This document shows positions 32,999 through 41,470 of a stretch of 64,000 nt of DNA, in pieces. Position 1 is the first letter of the stretch. The number at the start of each line of letters is the position of its first letter. The position numbers were made by a program, and so were the translations under genes. The notes below the pieces were generated by a model. The model was not told where the DNA came from. It worked only from the letters and a program-made list of their open reading frames with translations, and ran no database searches. Location: assembly GCF_016811915.1 (NCBI RefSeq), contig NZ_CP069127.1, positions 4,560,001 to 4,624,000 of the forward strand, read 5' to 3'. The DNA comes from Brevibacillus choshinensis. Its GTDB lineage: Bacteria; Bacillota; Bacilli; Brevibacillales; Brevibacillaceae.

Positions 32999-33220
32999 TT
33001 ATCCGGCAGTTCTGCCGTGAATAGGAGCCACTGCCAATATATTCGCGATGGCAAAAATGCGATACGCACCTCGCGTGTAACAGTATGCCTTCATCCTCTG
33101 CCCGGCAGCATCCAGCTCGAGAATGCGCACGATTCTCCTGCTGGTATCGCCGTTTCTATCCAAGTAAATCATCTCGATGCTTTGCTGTCTTTCCCAATAT
33201 CTGTTCAGTTCACGCATCAT
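32999..33220 (-). CDS. Small WYL-domain-like protein
   Basis: 73 aa. The core MIYLDRNGDTSRRIVRI, a turn, then YCYTRGAYRIFAIANILAV matches the WYL fold seen in ligand-sensing regulators, but without a DNA-binding domain. Stand-alone WYL proteins of this size are common in Bacillales and their role is unknown. GGTGA lies just before the tandem ATG codons. Confidence 0.7.
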   Translation of the reverse strand: MMRELNRYWERQQSIEMIYLDRNGDTSRRIVRILELDAAGQRMKAYCYTRGAYRIFAIANILAVAPIHGRTAG

Positions 33221-33321
33221 CTGATGTCACCGCCATTTCATCCTTAGAAGCATTTTATCACCAGGAACACTTGTTCGCAACTTTTGTTCCTATTTTATGC
33301 GAACACAGCGTAAGCATGCAA

Positions 33322-33357
33322 GAAAAAAAGACACATGCCCATTGGTGAGCACGTGCC
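33322..33357 (-). terminator. Terminator after the MFS gene
   Basis: 9 bp stem on the minus strand, GGCACGTGC / GCATGTGTC with two G-U pairs, then TTTTTTTC. Confidence 0.75.
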
Positions 33358-33369
33358 TTTTGGTTGTTC

Positions 33370-34611
33370 TTATTGCTTTCTCATGGCCTTACCGTACACG
33401 TAGACGATCGGGGATAACAGCACGGCCGCCACGATCAGGGAGGCTCGAATGGACACCCGACTTCCGACCCAACCGACAACGGGCCCCCCCGCCGTCTGTC
33501 CCAACGCATTGGATTGGCTAAGCATGGAGAGCACGGTCGCCCGTACGCTGCTCGGGATGTTGAGATTCAGCCACGTATCGTAAAGCGGGCTGCTGATCGC
33601 ATCGAGGACGCCGATCAACAGCAGGGAGCAAAGCGCCCACCAGAAGCTCGGGGCCAGCGCAAAGGCCAGGAGCAGCACAATCCGCAAGCTCGTCAGGACG
33701 AACATCCCTACCATGACCGTGCGTTCGTTGTTTACATCGAGCCTTTTTTCCGTGACCTTTACCGCAATCAAGCCCAAAAAAGCAGTGAGCGCCGCGATCA
33801 CCCCAAACCAGACAGCCATCGAGAAGGGAACCGTTCCCGGAAAGCCCACATCGGCAATCAGATGTGCTTCCCGCAGTCGATCATATCCTTCCGAGGCAGC
33901 TCCGCTAAACAAGGTGACGATCAGGATCAGCAGCAAGATCCGCTGGGAGCGCACGACTTTGACACCTGACAGCCACGTCGTTTTCATTTCCTGCCACTGG
34001 GTAGAATCCTTCTGTCTCTCTCTCGTGACGAATCCCGTCTCCTTCATGAAAAGGATCAGGAAAACTCCGAGAGCGGCATACATCAAGCCGCCGACAAAGT
34101 AAGGGAGCTGTGTCCCCAGCGTAGACAAGCCTACGCTCAACCCGATTCCAGCCAGCGTGGCCATGAGCGAAGCCCTCTTGGCACGAATAAACAGACTGCC
34201 CAAGCCTTTCTCCCCAACCTCGTCTGCGATCCATGCTGTATCAGCACCACTGACAAAGGTGTGCCCGACACCGAAAAACACCTGCGCCAAGAGTACCCAT
34301 CCCAAAACCGGCAGAGTAGGAAGCATTTCCTGCAAGGGGCCAACCATGCCTTGGAGGGCAAATCCGGTGCCGAGGACAAACATGCCGATAATCATCGACA
34401 AGCGTCTGCTGTACGTATCGGCCACTACACCCGTGACTCCCTCAAACAGGACTACAGTGAGCTCCAATACCGTGCCCACGATCAACAGCTCCAAGGGAGA
34501 CAGCCCCAGGGTAGCGATGTAGAAAATGGCGTAGGTCGTAAACATCGTCGAGTTGGCAAGTGACGTAATAAAGCGCATGACCAAGTACAATTGTGTCGCA
34601 TTCATTTTCAT
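33370..34611 (-). CDS. MFS transporter (probable drug exporter)
   Basis: 413 aa, 12 membrane helices. The first loop has the MFS motif-A variant GVVADTYSRRLSMIIG. Similar proteins of Bacillales are annotated as multidrug or macrolide exporters; the substrate here is unknown. I start at the ATG at 34611 (MKMNATQLYL), which has only a weak ribosome-binding site; a GTG at 34647 is the alternative. A leader ORF with a much better site lies 100 bp upstream. Confidence 0.83.
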   Translation of the reverse strand: MKMNATQLYLVMRFITSLANSTMFTTYAIFYIATLGLSPLELLIVGTVLELTVVLFEGVTGVVADTYSRRLSMIIGMFVLGTGFALQGMVGPLQEMLPTLPVLGWVLLAQVFFGVGHTFVSGADTAWIADEVGEKGLGSLFIRAKRASLMATLAGIGLSVGLSTLGTQLPYFVGGLMYAALGVFLILFMKETGFVTRERQKDSTQWQEMKTTWLSGVKVVRSQRILLLILIVTLFSGAASEGYDRLREAHLIADVGFPGTVPFSMAVWFGVIAALTAFLGLIAVKVTEKRLDVNNERTVMVGMFVLTSLRIVLLLAFALAPSFWWALCSLLLIGVLDAISSPLYDTWLNLNIPSSVRATVLSMLSQSNALGQTAGGPVVGWVGSRVSIRASLIVAAVLLSPIVYVYGKAMRKQ

Positions 34612-34712
34612 AGGAACAACGATCCGCCCTTTTCGGCAGATGGACACGTTCCGTTTTCGTTCCGGTTTCGGTCTGTTCGACGTACGCTACTTCCTCCGTC
34701 TTTTCGCCAAAC

Positions 34713-34799
34713 CTATTGCTGCAAAAGCGGACGCGTCTTTCTACCGCGTAATTTATCTTTTGGCAGTGAGTGAGTTGCAGCAATTTGGGATACTAACAT
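34713..34799 (-). CDS. Possible leader peptide of the MFS gene
   Basis: 28 codons from the ATG at 34799 (MLVSQIAATHSLPKD to RPLLQQ). GGAGG lies 10 nt upstream, stronger than the site of the MFS gene itself. Short translated leaders control several antibiotic-exporter genes by ribosome stalling. Whether this one is translated is unknown. Confidence 0.4.
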   Translation of the reverse strand: MLVSQIAATHSLPKDKLRGRKTRPLLQQ

Positions 34800-34827
34800 G
34801 GTTCATACACCTCCGACAGTAATTAGT

Positions 34828-34841
34828 TTCATTATAATGAA
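34828..34841. promoter_or_regulatory. 14 bp perfect palindrome over a -10 box
   Basis: TTCATTATAATGAA. On the minus strand it contains TATAAT about 30 bp upstream of the leader ORF, with a weak TGGTCA at -35 spacing. It could be both promoter and operator for the MFS transcript. Confidence 0.5.
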
Positions 34842-34942
34842 TTTGGAATTTTTGACCAGAGCCTTCCTTTTACGACCAATGACTTTCAGCGGACAGGAAA
34901 TGGCGGAAACAAGCATTCTATTCTCGATCCTGAAGGAAGAAA

Positions 34943-34976
34943 CAAAAAAACCGCGCAGCGTAGGTTCTGCACGGTT
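34943..34976 (-). terminator. Terminator of the ycnJ-ycnI operon
   Basis: AACCGTGC / GCGCGGTT stem on the minus strand (one wobble) and TTTTTTT, 11 bp after the stop. Confidence 0.8.
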
Positions 34977-34987
34977 TCGATTCCTTC

Positions 34988-35608
34988 TTACGCTTTTTTG
35001 CGGAACAGGCTCACGATCGCGAGCAAGAGGGCCAATCCAGACAGGACCAACGGCAAAGTGTTGCTGCTACCGGACGTAGCTGCCGCTTCCTGAGCAGGTG
35101 CTGCACTCACTGGCTGCCCCGCATCATGACCTGCCTCGCCTACCCCTTCCTTGATGGTGGTCACGGATGCAGGGGTTTGAGAGTCAGGAGCTCCCGTCCA
35201 TTCCACTACTTCTCCATCCGCATAGGTCTGGTACGCTTTCCAGGACAACGTGCCAGCTTCTTTCGGATTCGCGCCTACAAAGGCGAATTCCACAAATTCA
35301 TGCGCCTTGATGCCGCCGTCCGTAGCAGTCCAGACCAAAGCCGTGTTACGTCCGTCCTTGTCTTTTTCAAACTCGTAGCTCCAGCCTGGAATGGGTTGGA
35401 CCGTGCTCACTTTTACTTGGGCCGGGAACTCGACCTTGACCTTTGTCGTATTGACATCTTTCTCTACCGGAACTCGTACCGTGTATTTCTCATAAGCACC
35501 GGTCGTCGTTTCTTTCGGATAGACATTTACGTGTGCTTGTGCAGCAGATGCGAGGGTCAAAATCGCTCCTGCCATCAATACGCTGCTCATCCATTTTGTG
35601 ATTTTCAT
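34988..35608 (-). CDS. ycnI: YcnI-type copper-binding membrane-anchored protein (DUF1775)
   Basis: 206 aa. The signal peptide ends in SAAQA, so the mature chain would begin with His (HVNVYPKE). The DUF1775 domain (about 25-150) has KYTVRVPVEKDVNTTKVKVE. An Ala/Ser linker and a C-terminal membrane helix (about 184-203, then FRKKA) follow. In Bacillus subtilis YcnI the N-terminal His helps bind Cu(II). It follows ycnJ by 12 bp. Confidence 0.9.
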   Translation of the reverse strand: MKITKWMSSVLMAGAILTLASAAQAHVNVYPKETTTGAYEKYTVRVPVEKDVNTTKVKVEFPAQVKVSTVQPIPGWSYEFEKDKDGRNTALVWTATDGGIKAHEFVEFAFVGANPKEAGTLSWKAYQTYADGEVVEWTGAPDSQTPASVTTIKEGVGEAGHDAGQPVSAAPAQEAAATSGSSNTLPLVLSGLALLLAIVSLFRKKA

Positions 35609-35620
35609 CTGAAAAACCTC

Positions 35621-36916
35621 CTAATGTTGGTGCTGAATCAGCACTGCTTTTTCTGTATTTGCAATTTTATTTGCAGTTGTATTTGCCGGATAGTTCGTCT
35701 GGCTCATCCACAGGCCAGCCAAGATCGCCGCAATGCCCAAGAGCATTTCCCAGCGCAGCAGATTGGCTCGCAAGCCGTGGCCTTTGCGCCAACGCGTCGT
35801 TTGCCTCCAAGCGAGGGCAAGCATGCCACATACGGCTGCAGCTTTGCCATATAACAAATAGCTCCACGTCATGGGACTTTGCAGAATGCTGATCGCGTCC
35901 GTCTGGACAAACAGCATCACGATTCCCGTCAAGACGGCAAGCCCGGAGGCGATCGCAACGGTCCGCAAAAAGAACGGCTTGAACCGCTCATTTCCGCGTT
36001 CCACATGCCTGAGGGTAAGCAGTAAATACACCAGCGCACCCATCCATAGCGATACCGTCAGGACGTGCAGCAGTCTGAGTGTCAGCGAGAGCCACACGGG
36101 CTGTATTCCCCATGCATGACCTCCAAACGCCTGTATGCCAACGAGCATCACCCACAGCACCACATACCAGCCCGTCATCATGTTCGGAATGGCCAGCAAG
36201 ATCAGCAAGGCAAAGGACGCAATCAGCATCACCGCAAAAGGCGACTGCATCAGAACAGTCCAGTTTCCTTGCCACAGCGCTTCGGTCAAAGACGCTGCCG
36301 TGAGTGCTTCATCATACAGGAACCAGAGGAATACCAAACCGACCAACGCCAGCCCCCATCCGATCTGTCTGCCGATCCCCAGCAGCTGGGTAAACGCAGG
36401 CAAACCGTATCGGTGTCCTCTCCATGCCAGCAAATACAATCCTCCGCCAAGCAAAATAATGCCTTGTGTGAGGTAGCGATACACGATGAGATAGCCGCTA
36501 TCCGGCTTTTTCCCGGTCGGATCTGCTACCACTGCGCTCTTGTGCCCGATGGAAAAGGTCAAGCGCTCTTCAACGGGATGTCCGTCTTCTGAAACAACGG
36601 AGACAATCGCTACATACGTCCCTTCCTTCAAGTCCGGAAGCTGCGCATTGATCTGGGAAGCGTCACCCGGCTGCAAGGTGGGAGGTTCCAGCCTAACCTC
36701 TTCTCCGTTCCAATCATACAAATGTATAGCTACCAGATCAGGCTCCAGCGCTTCTGTAAAACGCAGGGAGATCTGTCCCGGGTTAGCCTGCAGTACCTCG
36801 CCGTCTTTGGGTTGGCTGCCCATCAGTCCTGCATGTGCCTGCACCGTCGTTGCCATGGCACCAAACACGAAGAACAGGGCGAGCCAAAGCACGGCCATAT
36901 ATCGTTTCAAGCTCAT
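35621..36916 (-). CDS. ycnJ: CopC-CopD fusion, copper import protein YcnJ
   Basis: 431 aa. The signal peptide ends VQA and is followed by His (HAGLMGSQPKDG). A periplasmic-type CopC domain (about 28-122) with LRFTEALEPDL and SEDGHPVEERLTFSIG comes next. Eight or so membrane helices of the CopD domain follow, with GGHAWGI. It is thought to take up copper under limitation. ATG at 36916, GTG at 36919 as alternative. No CsoR or YcnK gene is adjacent. Confidence 0.9.
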   Translation of the reverse strand: MSLKRYMAVLWLALFFVFGAMATTVQAHAGLMGSQPKDGEVLQANPGQISLRFTEALEPDLVAIHLYDWNGEEVRLEPPTLQPGDASQINAQLPDLKEGTYVAIVSVVSEDGHPVEERLTFSIGHKSAVVADPTGKKPDSGYLIVYRYLTQGIILLGGGLYLLAWRGHRYGLPAFTQLLGIGRQIGWGLALVGLVFLWFLYDEALTAASLTEALWQGNWTVLMQSPFAVMLIASFALLILLAIPNMMTGWYVVLWVMLVGIQAFGGHAWGIQPVWLSLTLRLLHVLTVSLWMGALVYLLLTLRHVERGNERFKPFFLRTVAIASGLAVLTGIVMLFVQTDAISILQSPMTWSYLLYGKAAAVCGMLALAWRQTTRWRKGHGLRANLLRWEMLLGIAAILAGLWMSQTNYPANTTANKIANTEKAVLIQHQH

Positions 36917-37034
36917 CACCGTCCCGTTCCCTTCCCTAGCCTTCCTACATGTTTTATCCTATCAAACTTCATTCACTGTCCATATGGCTCAAACGGGCTA
37001 TCTGCTGTGACGAATTGTTGAAGCGTCCTACCAA

Positions 37035-37073
37035 GCAAAAAAGCACGCTGCGGAAGCCTCTTCCAAAGCGTGC
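37035..37073 (-). terminator. Terminator after the ymaF gene
   Basis: GCACGCT / AGCGTGC with an inner GGAAG / CTTCC helix on the minus strand, then TTTTTTG. Confidence 0.85.
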
Positions 37074-37101
37074 CATGCCTATTTCTTTACTTTCCCTATG
37101 A

Positions 37102-37488
37102 TTATGGTCTGCTGTCCCGAATGACGCGATTGGTCGTCGTCGTGCCATTGATTCTGTGGCGATGACCGTTTGTAAACTGTGTGAGAACATCTACGCGGTG
37201 AAAGTGATTGGGCCCGCCGCCAAATGGTCCACTGCCGTTGATTGACAATCCGGTCCTGCCGAAGTACAAATGGCGATGCCCATCAGACGTGGTGGTGATC
37301 GCACGGAACAGATGAAAATGGGACCGGGCACTCGGCACCCGCACGACAATGTCGGATATGTTGCTAAACAAATGCCGGTGGCCTCGCACCAGCGAAGTGT
37401 CTCCCTCCATGCGGTGCCTTACGCGATTGGGGCGAGCTTGTGTATTGCGGAACTTTTTCTTTGCGATGGAAAATCCCTCTTTTCTCAA
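37102..37488 (-). CDS. YmaF family His-rich protein
   Basis: Up to 128 aa. Five spaced His motifs (GHRHLF, SHFHLF, GHRHLY, NHFHRV, GHRHRI) are the hallmark of the YmaF family, whose function is unknown; metal binding is likely but unproven. The start is uncertain. TTG 37488 has no ribosome-binding site, the ATG for MEGDTSL (about 37410) has a weak AAGG, and a good AAGAGGGA is 6 nt before an ATC codon. Confidence 0.8.
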   Translation of the reverse strand: MRKEGFSIAKKKFRNTQARPNRVRHRMEGDTSLVRGHRHLFSNISDIVVRVPSARSHFHLFRAITTTSDGHRHLYFGRTGLSINGSGPFGGGPNHFHRVDVLTQFTNGHRHRINGTTTTNRVIRDSRP

Positions 37489-37562
37489 GTACTTGCGCTA
37501 TTTTATGAACAAGCACTGAGGTAGGAAACAGCTTGTCGCAGAAATGTGTGAATGCTCCATCA

Positions 37563-37599
37563 CAAAAAACCGAGACTGGCAACACGCCCAGTCTCGGTT
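37563..37599 (-). terminator. Terminator of potABCD
   Basis: 12 bp perfect stem AACCGAGACTGG / CCAGTCTCGGTT and TTTTTT on the minus strand. Confidence 0.93.
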
Positions 37600-37603
37600 C
37601 TCC

Positions 37604-38665
37604 TTATCGTCCACTCTTCATTTCTGTCCAGTAGCGATCGTATTCTTGCAAGGTATCTCCCACGTCTACCAGCCACTCGGCACGGTCGATATCCGCTTTG
37701 TCGAGGAAGATCATTTTATTCGAGCGGTATTCCTCACTGTGCAGCGAGTAAGCTTTCTCATTCGGATTGCTGTATCCGATCGACTCGTAGTTCTTCACAC
37801 TCACCTCTGGGTCCATCAGGTAGTTGATGAACTTCTCCGCCAGATCCTTGTGCTTGGCTCCTTTTGGAATCGCCAATGTATCTGCCCAAATGGTCGCGCC
37901 CTCTTTCGGAATCACGTATTCCACATCCGGGTTCTGCGCGTGAATGAAGGCAGCGTCGCCAGACCAAACCGTACCGATCCACGCTTCTTCTGCGATCATT
38001 TTTTGCTTGATGTTATCCGTATCAAAGGCCACTACGCCAGGAACGAGCGTTTTGAGGTCCCCAAATGCCTTTTCCAGCTCCGCCTTCTCCTTGGTGCTGT
38101 TGGAAAAACCGTTCTTGATCAGAGACATTCCCATCACTTCACGAGGGTCGTTCAAGAGAATCACGCGGTCATTGTATGTTTCGTTCCAGAGATCGGCCCA
38201 GCTCGTAGGCGCCTCTTTGACATATTTCTTGTTATACGCGATACCGGTGATGCCCCAGGTGTAGACAAGGGAGTGCTTGTTGTCCGGATCAAACGGAGGT
38301 GTCTGGAATGTAGACACGATGTTCTTCATGTTCGGGATGGCTTCCTTGTTCAACTCTTCCAACAGGCCCAGCTGAATCATGGTAGCAACCATGTAGTCGG
38401 ATGGCTGAATCAGGTCATAGCCGGATGCGCCCGCCTGGATCTTTGCCAGCATTTCCTCATTGCTGCCGTATACGTCGTAATTGACCTTGACGTTGAATTT
38501 CTGTTCAAAATCTTTGATGACGTCCGGATCAAAGTTATCGGCCCAGCTGTAAATGTTGAGCACTTGCTCTTCTTGCTTCTCAGATGGGGACGACGAACAA
38601 CCAACAACAGTCAATGCGAGTGCGGCGGACAAAGCGCCGATCATGAGGGACTTAAAACGTTTCAT
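37604..38665 (-). CDS. potD: Spermidine/putrescine ABC transporter binding protein
   Basis: 353 aa lipoprotein; the signal ends LTVVGCSSS. It belongs to the PotD/PotF group: VLNIYSWADNFDPDVIKDFE, YDLIQPSDYMV, YTWGITGIAYNKKYV and the VWSGDAAFI segment that contacts the polyamine. It delivers polyamine to the PotB/PotC channel. Last gene of potABCD, 21 bp after potC. Whether spermidine or putrescine is preferred cannot be read. Confidence 0.94.
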   Translation of the reverse strand: MKRFKSLMIGALSAALALTVVGCSSSPSEKQEEQVLNIYSWADNFDPDVIKDFEQKFNVKVNYDVYGSNEEMLAKIQAGASGYDLIQPSDYMVATMIQLGLLEELNKEAIPNMKNIVSTFQTPPFDPDNKHSLVYTWGITGIAYNKKYVKEAPTSWADLWNETYNDRVILLNDPREVMGMSLIKNGFSNSTKEKAELEKAFGDLKTLVPGVVAFDTDNIKQKMIAEEAWIGTVWSGDAAFIHAQNPDVEYVIPKEGATIWADTLAIPKGAKHKDLAEKFINYLMDPEVSVKNYESIGYSNPNEKAYSLHSEEYRSNKMIFLDKADIDRAEWLVDVGDTLQEYDRYWTEMKSGR

Positions 38666-38686
38666 TTTCTCTTCTCAACCTCCAAA

Positions 38687-39478
38687 TCAAAATGTGATCG
38701 TTTTCGAATCTTTTCGTCTGAACAGCTCAGCTATGATTACAAGCAAAACGGTACTTACAATCAGCAGGGTGGACAAGGCGTTCACTTCTGGCGACACACC
38801 CCGTTTGACCAAGCCGTAAATATATAAAGGCAATGTCGTCGAATTGGGACCTGCCACGAAGAACGAAATGATGAAGTCATCCAGTGACAGCGTAAAAGAC
38901 ATGAGAAAGCCTGCCACGATACCCGGCATGATCAGCGGGAGTGTCACGTGACGGAGCGTTCCCCAAGGGGTCGCCCCCAGATCCTGAGCCGCTTCCTCCA
39001 GCTCCTTGCCCATATCGGCGAGGCGTGCTGAGATGATGACCATCACGTACGGCATGCTGAACGTGACGTGAGCCAAGATCAGCGTCAGCTTACCCAGCTC
39101 CATGTGAATCTGGCTGAACAGGACGAGCAGCGCCAGGCCCATCATGATTTCAGGAATGACGATCGGCAAGTAAATCAAGCCGTTTACGATCGTGCGCGAG
39201 CGCAAGGAGTAGTGCTTGATCGCGAGCGAAGCTGCCGTCCCGAGTACCGTCGCCAGAATGCTGCTGGTGACCCCGATGGTGAGACTGTTGGCTAGCGCCT
39301 GCATCACTTGCCTATTTTCAAATAACGAAAGGTACCATTTCCAGGTGAAACCGCTCCATACCGCATTGATTCTGGAATCGTTAAACGAATAGAGCATCAG
39401 GATGGCAATCGGCAGATACAAAAAGACCAGCATCAGCCAAGAGTACCCGGATAACGTATGTCTGCGCCATGTTTTCAT
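38687..39478 (-). CDS. potC: Spermidine/putrescine ABC transporter permease PotC
   Basis: 263 aa, six membrane helices. The coupling-helix EAA motif reads EEAAQDLGATPWGTLRHVTLP and docks on PotA. It pairs with PotB to form the channel. GGAGGGAGCAGC precedes the ATG, which overlaps the potB stop by 4 bp. Confidence 0.94.
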   Translation of the reverse strand: MKTWRRHTLSGYSWLMLVFLYLPIAILMLYSFNDSRINAVWSGFTWKWYLSLFENRQVMQALANSLTIGVTSSILATVLGTAASLAIKHYSLRSRTIVNGLIYLPIVIPEIMMGLALLVLFSQIHMELGKLTLILAHVTFSMPYVMVIISARLADMGKELEEAAQDLGATPWGTLRHVTLPLIMPGIVAGFLMSFTLSLDDFIISFFVAGPNSTTLPLYIYGLVKRGVSPEVNALSTLLIVSTVLLVIIAELFRRKDSKTITF

Positions 39479-40329
39479 GCTGCTCCCTCCTTCGTCTCGC
39501 TGGCTTTGGTCGCACGGAAGTACAGAAGGATCAACAGCATGGACAAGAGCATCAGCACGATGGACAAGGCAGAGCCGAACGGCCAGTCGCGCGCAGAGAG
39601 AAACTGGTTCTGAATCACGTTACCAATCAGAGCGGACTTTGCTCCTCCCATCACATCAGGAACGACGAACATCCCGATGGAAGAGACAAATACCAGAATG
39701 GACCCTGTCACGACACCTGATTTGGTCATAGGCAGCGTGATGTGCCAAAAAGCCTGCCACGGTGTCGCTCCGAGATCTGCTGCAGCCTCTAGCTTTCTTC
39801 GGTCCATCTGCTCCAGCGATACGTAAATCGGCAGCACCATGAACGGAACCAGCGTGTAGACCATCCCCAGAAGCACGGAGCCCGAGTTGTACAGCAGCGG
39901 CAGTGGCTCTGTAATAATCCCGAGGGATTGCAGGACCGTATTGACCACGCCCTGTGAACGCAGGATGATGACCCAAGCGTAGGATCGGACCAGGAAGTTG
40001 ATCCAGAACGGAATCATCACCAGCAAAAGCCAGATCTGCTGCTTGGAGCGCTCCAGGCGGGAAATGTAATACGCGAGCGGATATCCGAACAATATGGAAA
40101 AAACCGTCGTCAGGACGGCTACCACGAACGTGTCCCAAAAGATCTGTCCATACAACGGATCTAAAATTCGAATGTAATTGTTCAGGGTAAACTCATAGAC
40201 AACTTGTCCGTATGTTCCTCTTTTCAAAAAAGAAAGAACGGCAATCAGCAGCATCGGCAAGACGAAGAGCGCACCCAACCACAACAGTGCTGGAAGCGCG
40301 AGGAGTTTTACCGGTTTTTTGTTTAGCAA
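39475..40329 (-). CDS. potB: Spermidine/putrescine ABC transporter permease PotB
   Basis: 284 aa, six membrane helices, EAA motif LEAAADLGATPWQAFWHITL. Starts with TTG, preceded by GAGGTGATCCTGCC and overlapping the end of potA by 7 bp. Partner of PotC in the polyamine channel. Confidence 0.93.
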   Translation of the reverse strand: MLNKKPVKLLALPALLWLGALFVLPMLLIAVLSFLKRGTYGQVVYEFTLNNYIRILDPLYGQIFWDTFVVAVLTTVFSILFGYPLAYYISRLERSKQQIWLLLVMIPFWINFLVRSYAWVIILRSQGVVNTVLQSLGIITEPLPLLYNSGSVLLGMVYTLVPFMVLPIYVSLEQMDRRKLEAAADLGATPWQAFWHITLPMTKSGVVTGSILVFVSSIGMFVVPDVMGGAKSALIGNVIQNQFLSARDWPFGSALSIVLMLLSMLLILLYFRATKASETKEGAA

Positions 40330-41309
40330 GGCAGGATCACCTCGTCTGCCTGTGACCAGCCGATCGCCACGTGATCATCCACCTGCCAGTCAAGACCGTC
40401 ACCCGCATACTGATGGGCCATCACGGTCTGGTCTTGTCCATCCAGCCGGATGAAGACCTTGCGCAAATTGCCCAAGAATACCGCGTCGGTTATTTTTCCC
40501 TTGCAGCGATGCTTGTCTGGCTCCAAATCCGTCCGATACAGCTTGATCTTCTCCGGACGCACCGCCGTGCATGTATCACCTTGACGGAAAATGTTGTTCT
40601 CCCCGATGAACGTCGCGACAAACAGCGTCTTCGGGTGGTTGTAAATCTCAGCAGGTGAAGCAATCTGTTCGATCCGGCCCTTGTTCATGACCGCGATTCG
40701 ATCAGACATCGCCATCGCTTCTTCCTGATCGTGCGTTACATAAATGAACGTAATGCCCAAGTTTTTCTGCAGGTTTTTCAATTCGAGCTGCAGGCTTTTC
40801 CTCAATTGATAGTCGAGCGCACCCAGAGGCTCGTCCAACAACAGCACTCTCGGGTTGTTGATGATCGCCCGAGCGATCGCTACCCGTTGCTGCTGGCCTC
40901 CGGAAAGTTGCTTGGGTGTCCGCTTTCTCAGCTCCGTCAATTGGACGTACTGCAGGACTTCTTCCAGCCGCTTCGCTTGCTCGGCAGCGCCTACTTTTTT
41001 CATCTTCAGCCCGAACAGAATGTTCTGCTCCACACTCATGTGGGGGAACAGCGCATACTGCTGGAACACCATGTTCATATCGCGCTGATAGGGCGGGACG
41101 TGCCCAAGCTGCTTGCCATCCAGGTAGATTTCTCCTGAGGTAGACTCTTCAAAACCTGCAATCATGCGCAGGAGAGTCGTTTTCCCACAGCCGCTCGGCC
41201 CCAGCAACGTCAAAAATTCCCCTTCTCCAATAGATAGAGAGAGCGGGGGTACTACGACAGCATCGGCAAATCTTTTTTCAATTGTATCCAGATGTATGAT
41301 AGTTTTCAT
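40323..41309 (-). CDS. potA: Spermidine/putrescine ABC transporter ATPase PotA
   Basis: 328 aa. Walker A GPSGCGKTT, signature LSGGQQQR, Walker B RVLLLDEPLGALD and the switch His in YVTHDQEEAMAMSDRI. The C-terminal TOBE domain (about 235-325) is regulatory. First gene of potABCD; GGTGAG precedes the ATG. The intergenic region upstream (41310-41418) shows no obvious operator. Confidence 0.95.
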   Translation of the reverse strand: MKTIIHLDTIEKRFADAVVVPPLSLSIGEGEFLTLLGPSGCGKTTLLRMIAGFEESTSGEIYLDGKQLGHVPPYQRDMNMVFQQYALFPHMSVEQNILFGLKMKKVGAAEQAKRLEEVLQYVQLTELRKRTPKQLSGGQQQRVAIARAIINNPRVLLLDEPLGALDYQLRKSLQLELKNLQKNLGITFIYVTHDQEEAMAMSDRIAVMNKGRIEQIASPAEIYNHPKTLFVATFIGENNIFRQGDTCTAVRPEKIKLYRTDLEPDKHRCKGKITDAVFLGNLRKVFIRLDGQDQTVMAHQYAGDGLDWQVDDHVAIGWSQADEVILPC

Positions 41310-41418
41310 TCGGTCATCTCACCATATGTCATAATACTCATAGCAATCTAGGTTACTATATCGAATATGCTGCATTTTGTAAACAGTTTCAATCACTCCT
41401 CACATAATTTTTCCTACC

Positions 41419-41452
41419 AAAAAGCCGGACAATAGCATGACTATGGCCCGGC
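41419..41452 (-). terminator. Terminator after the DMT exporter gene
   Basis: GCCGG / CCGGC outer stem with an inner CATAG / CTATTG pairing on the minus strand, then TTTTTGG. Confidence 0.65.
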
Positions 41453-41470
41453 ATTATTATGCGTATTTCC

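Larger units (their letters stand above)
34648..34987. other. 340 bp region between the MFS and ycnI genes
   Basis: Holds, on the minus strand, a palindromic promoter-like site (34828-34841), a 28-codon leader ORF (34713-34799) and the ycnI terminator (34943-34976). Nothing recognisable remains in 34845-34940. Confidence 0.6.
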
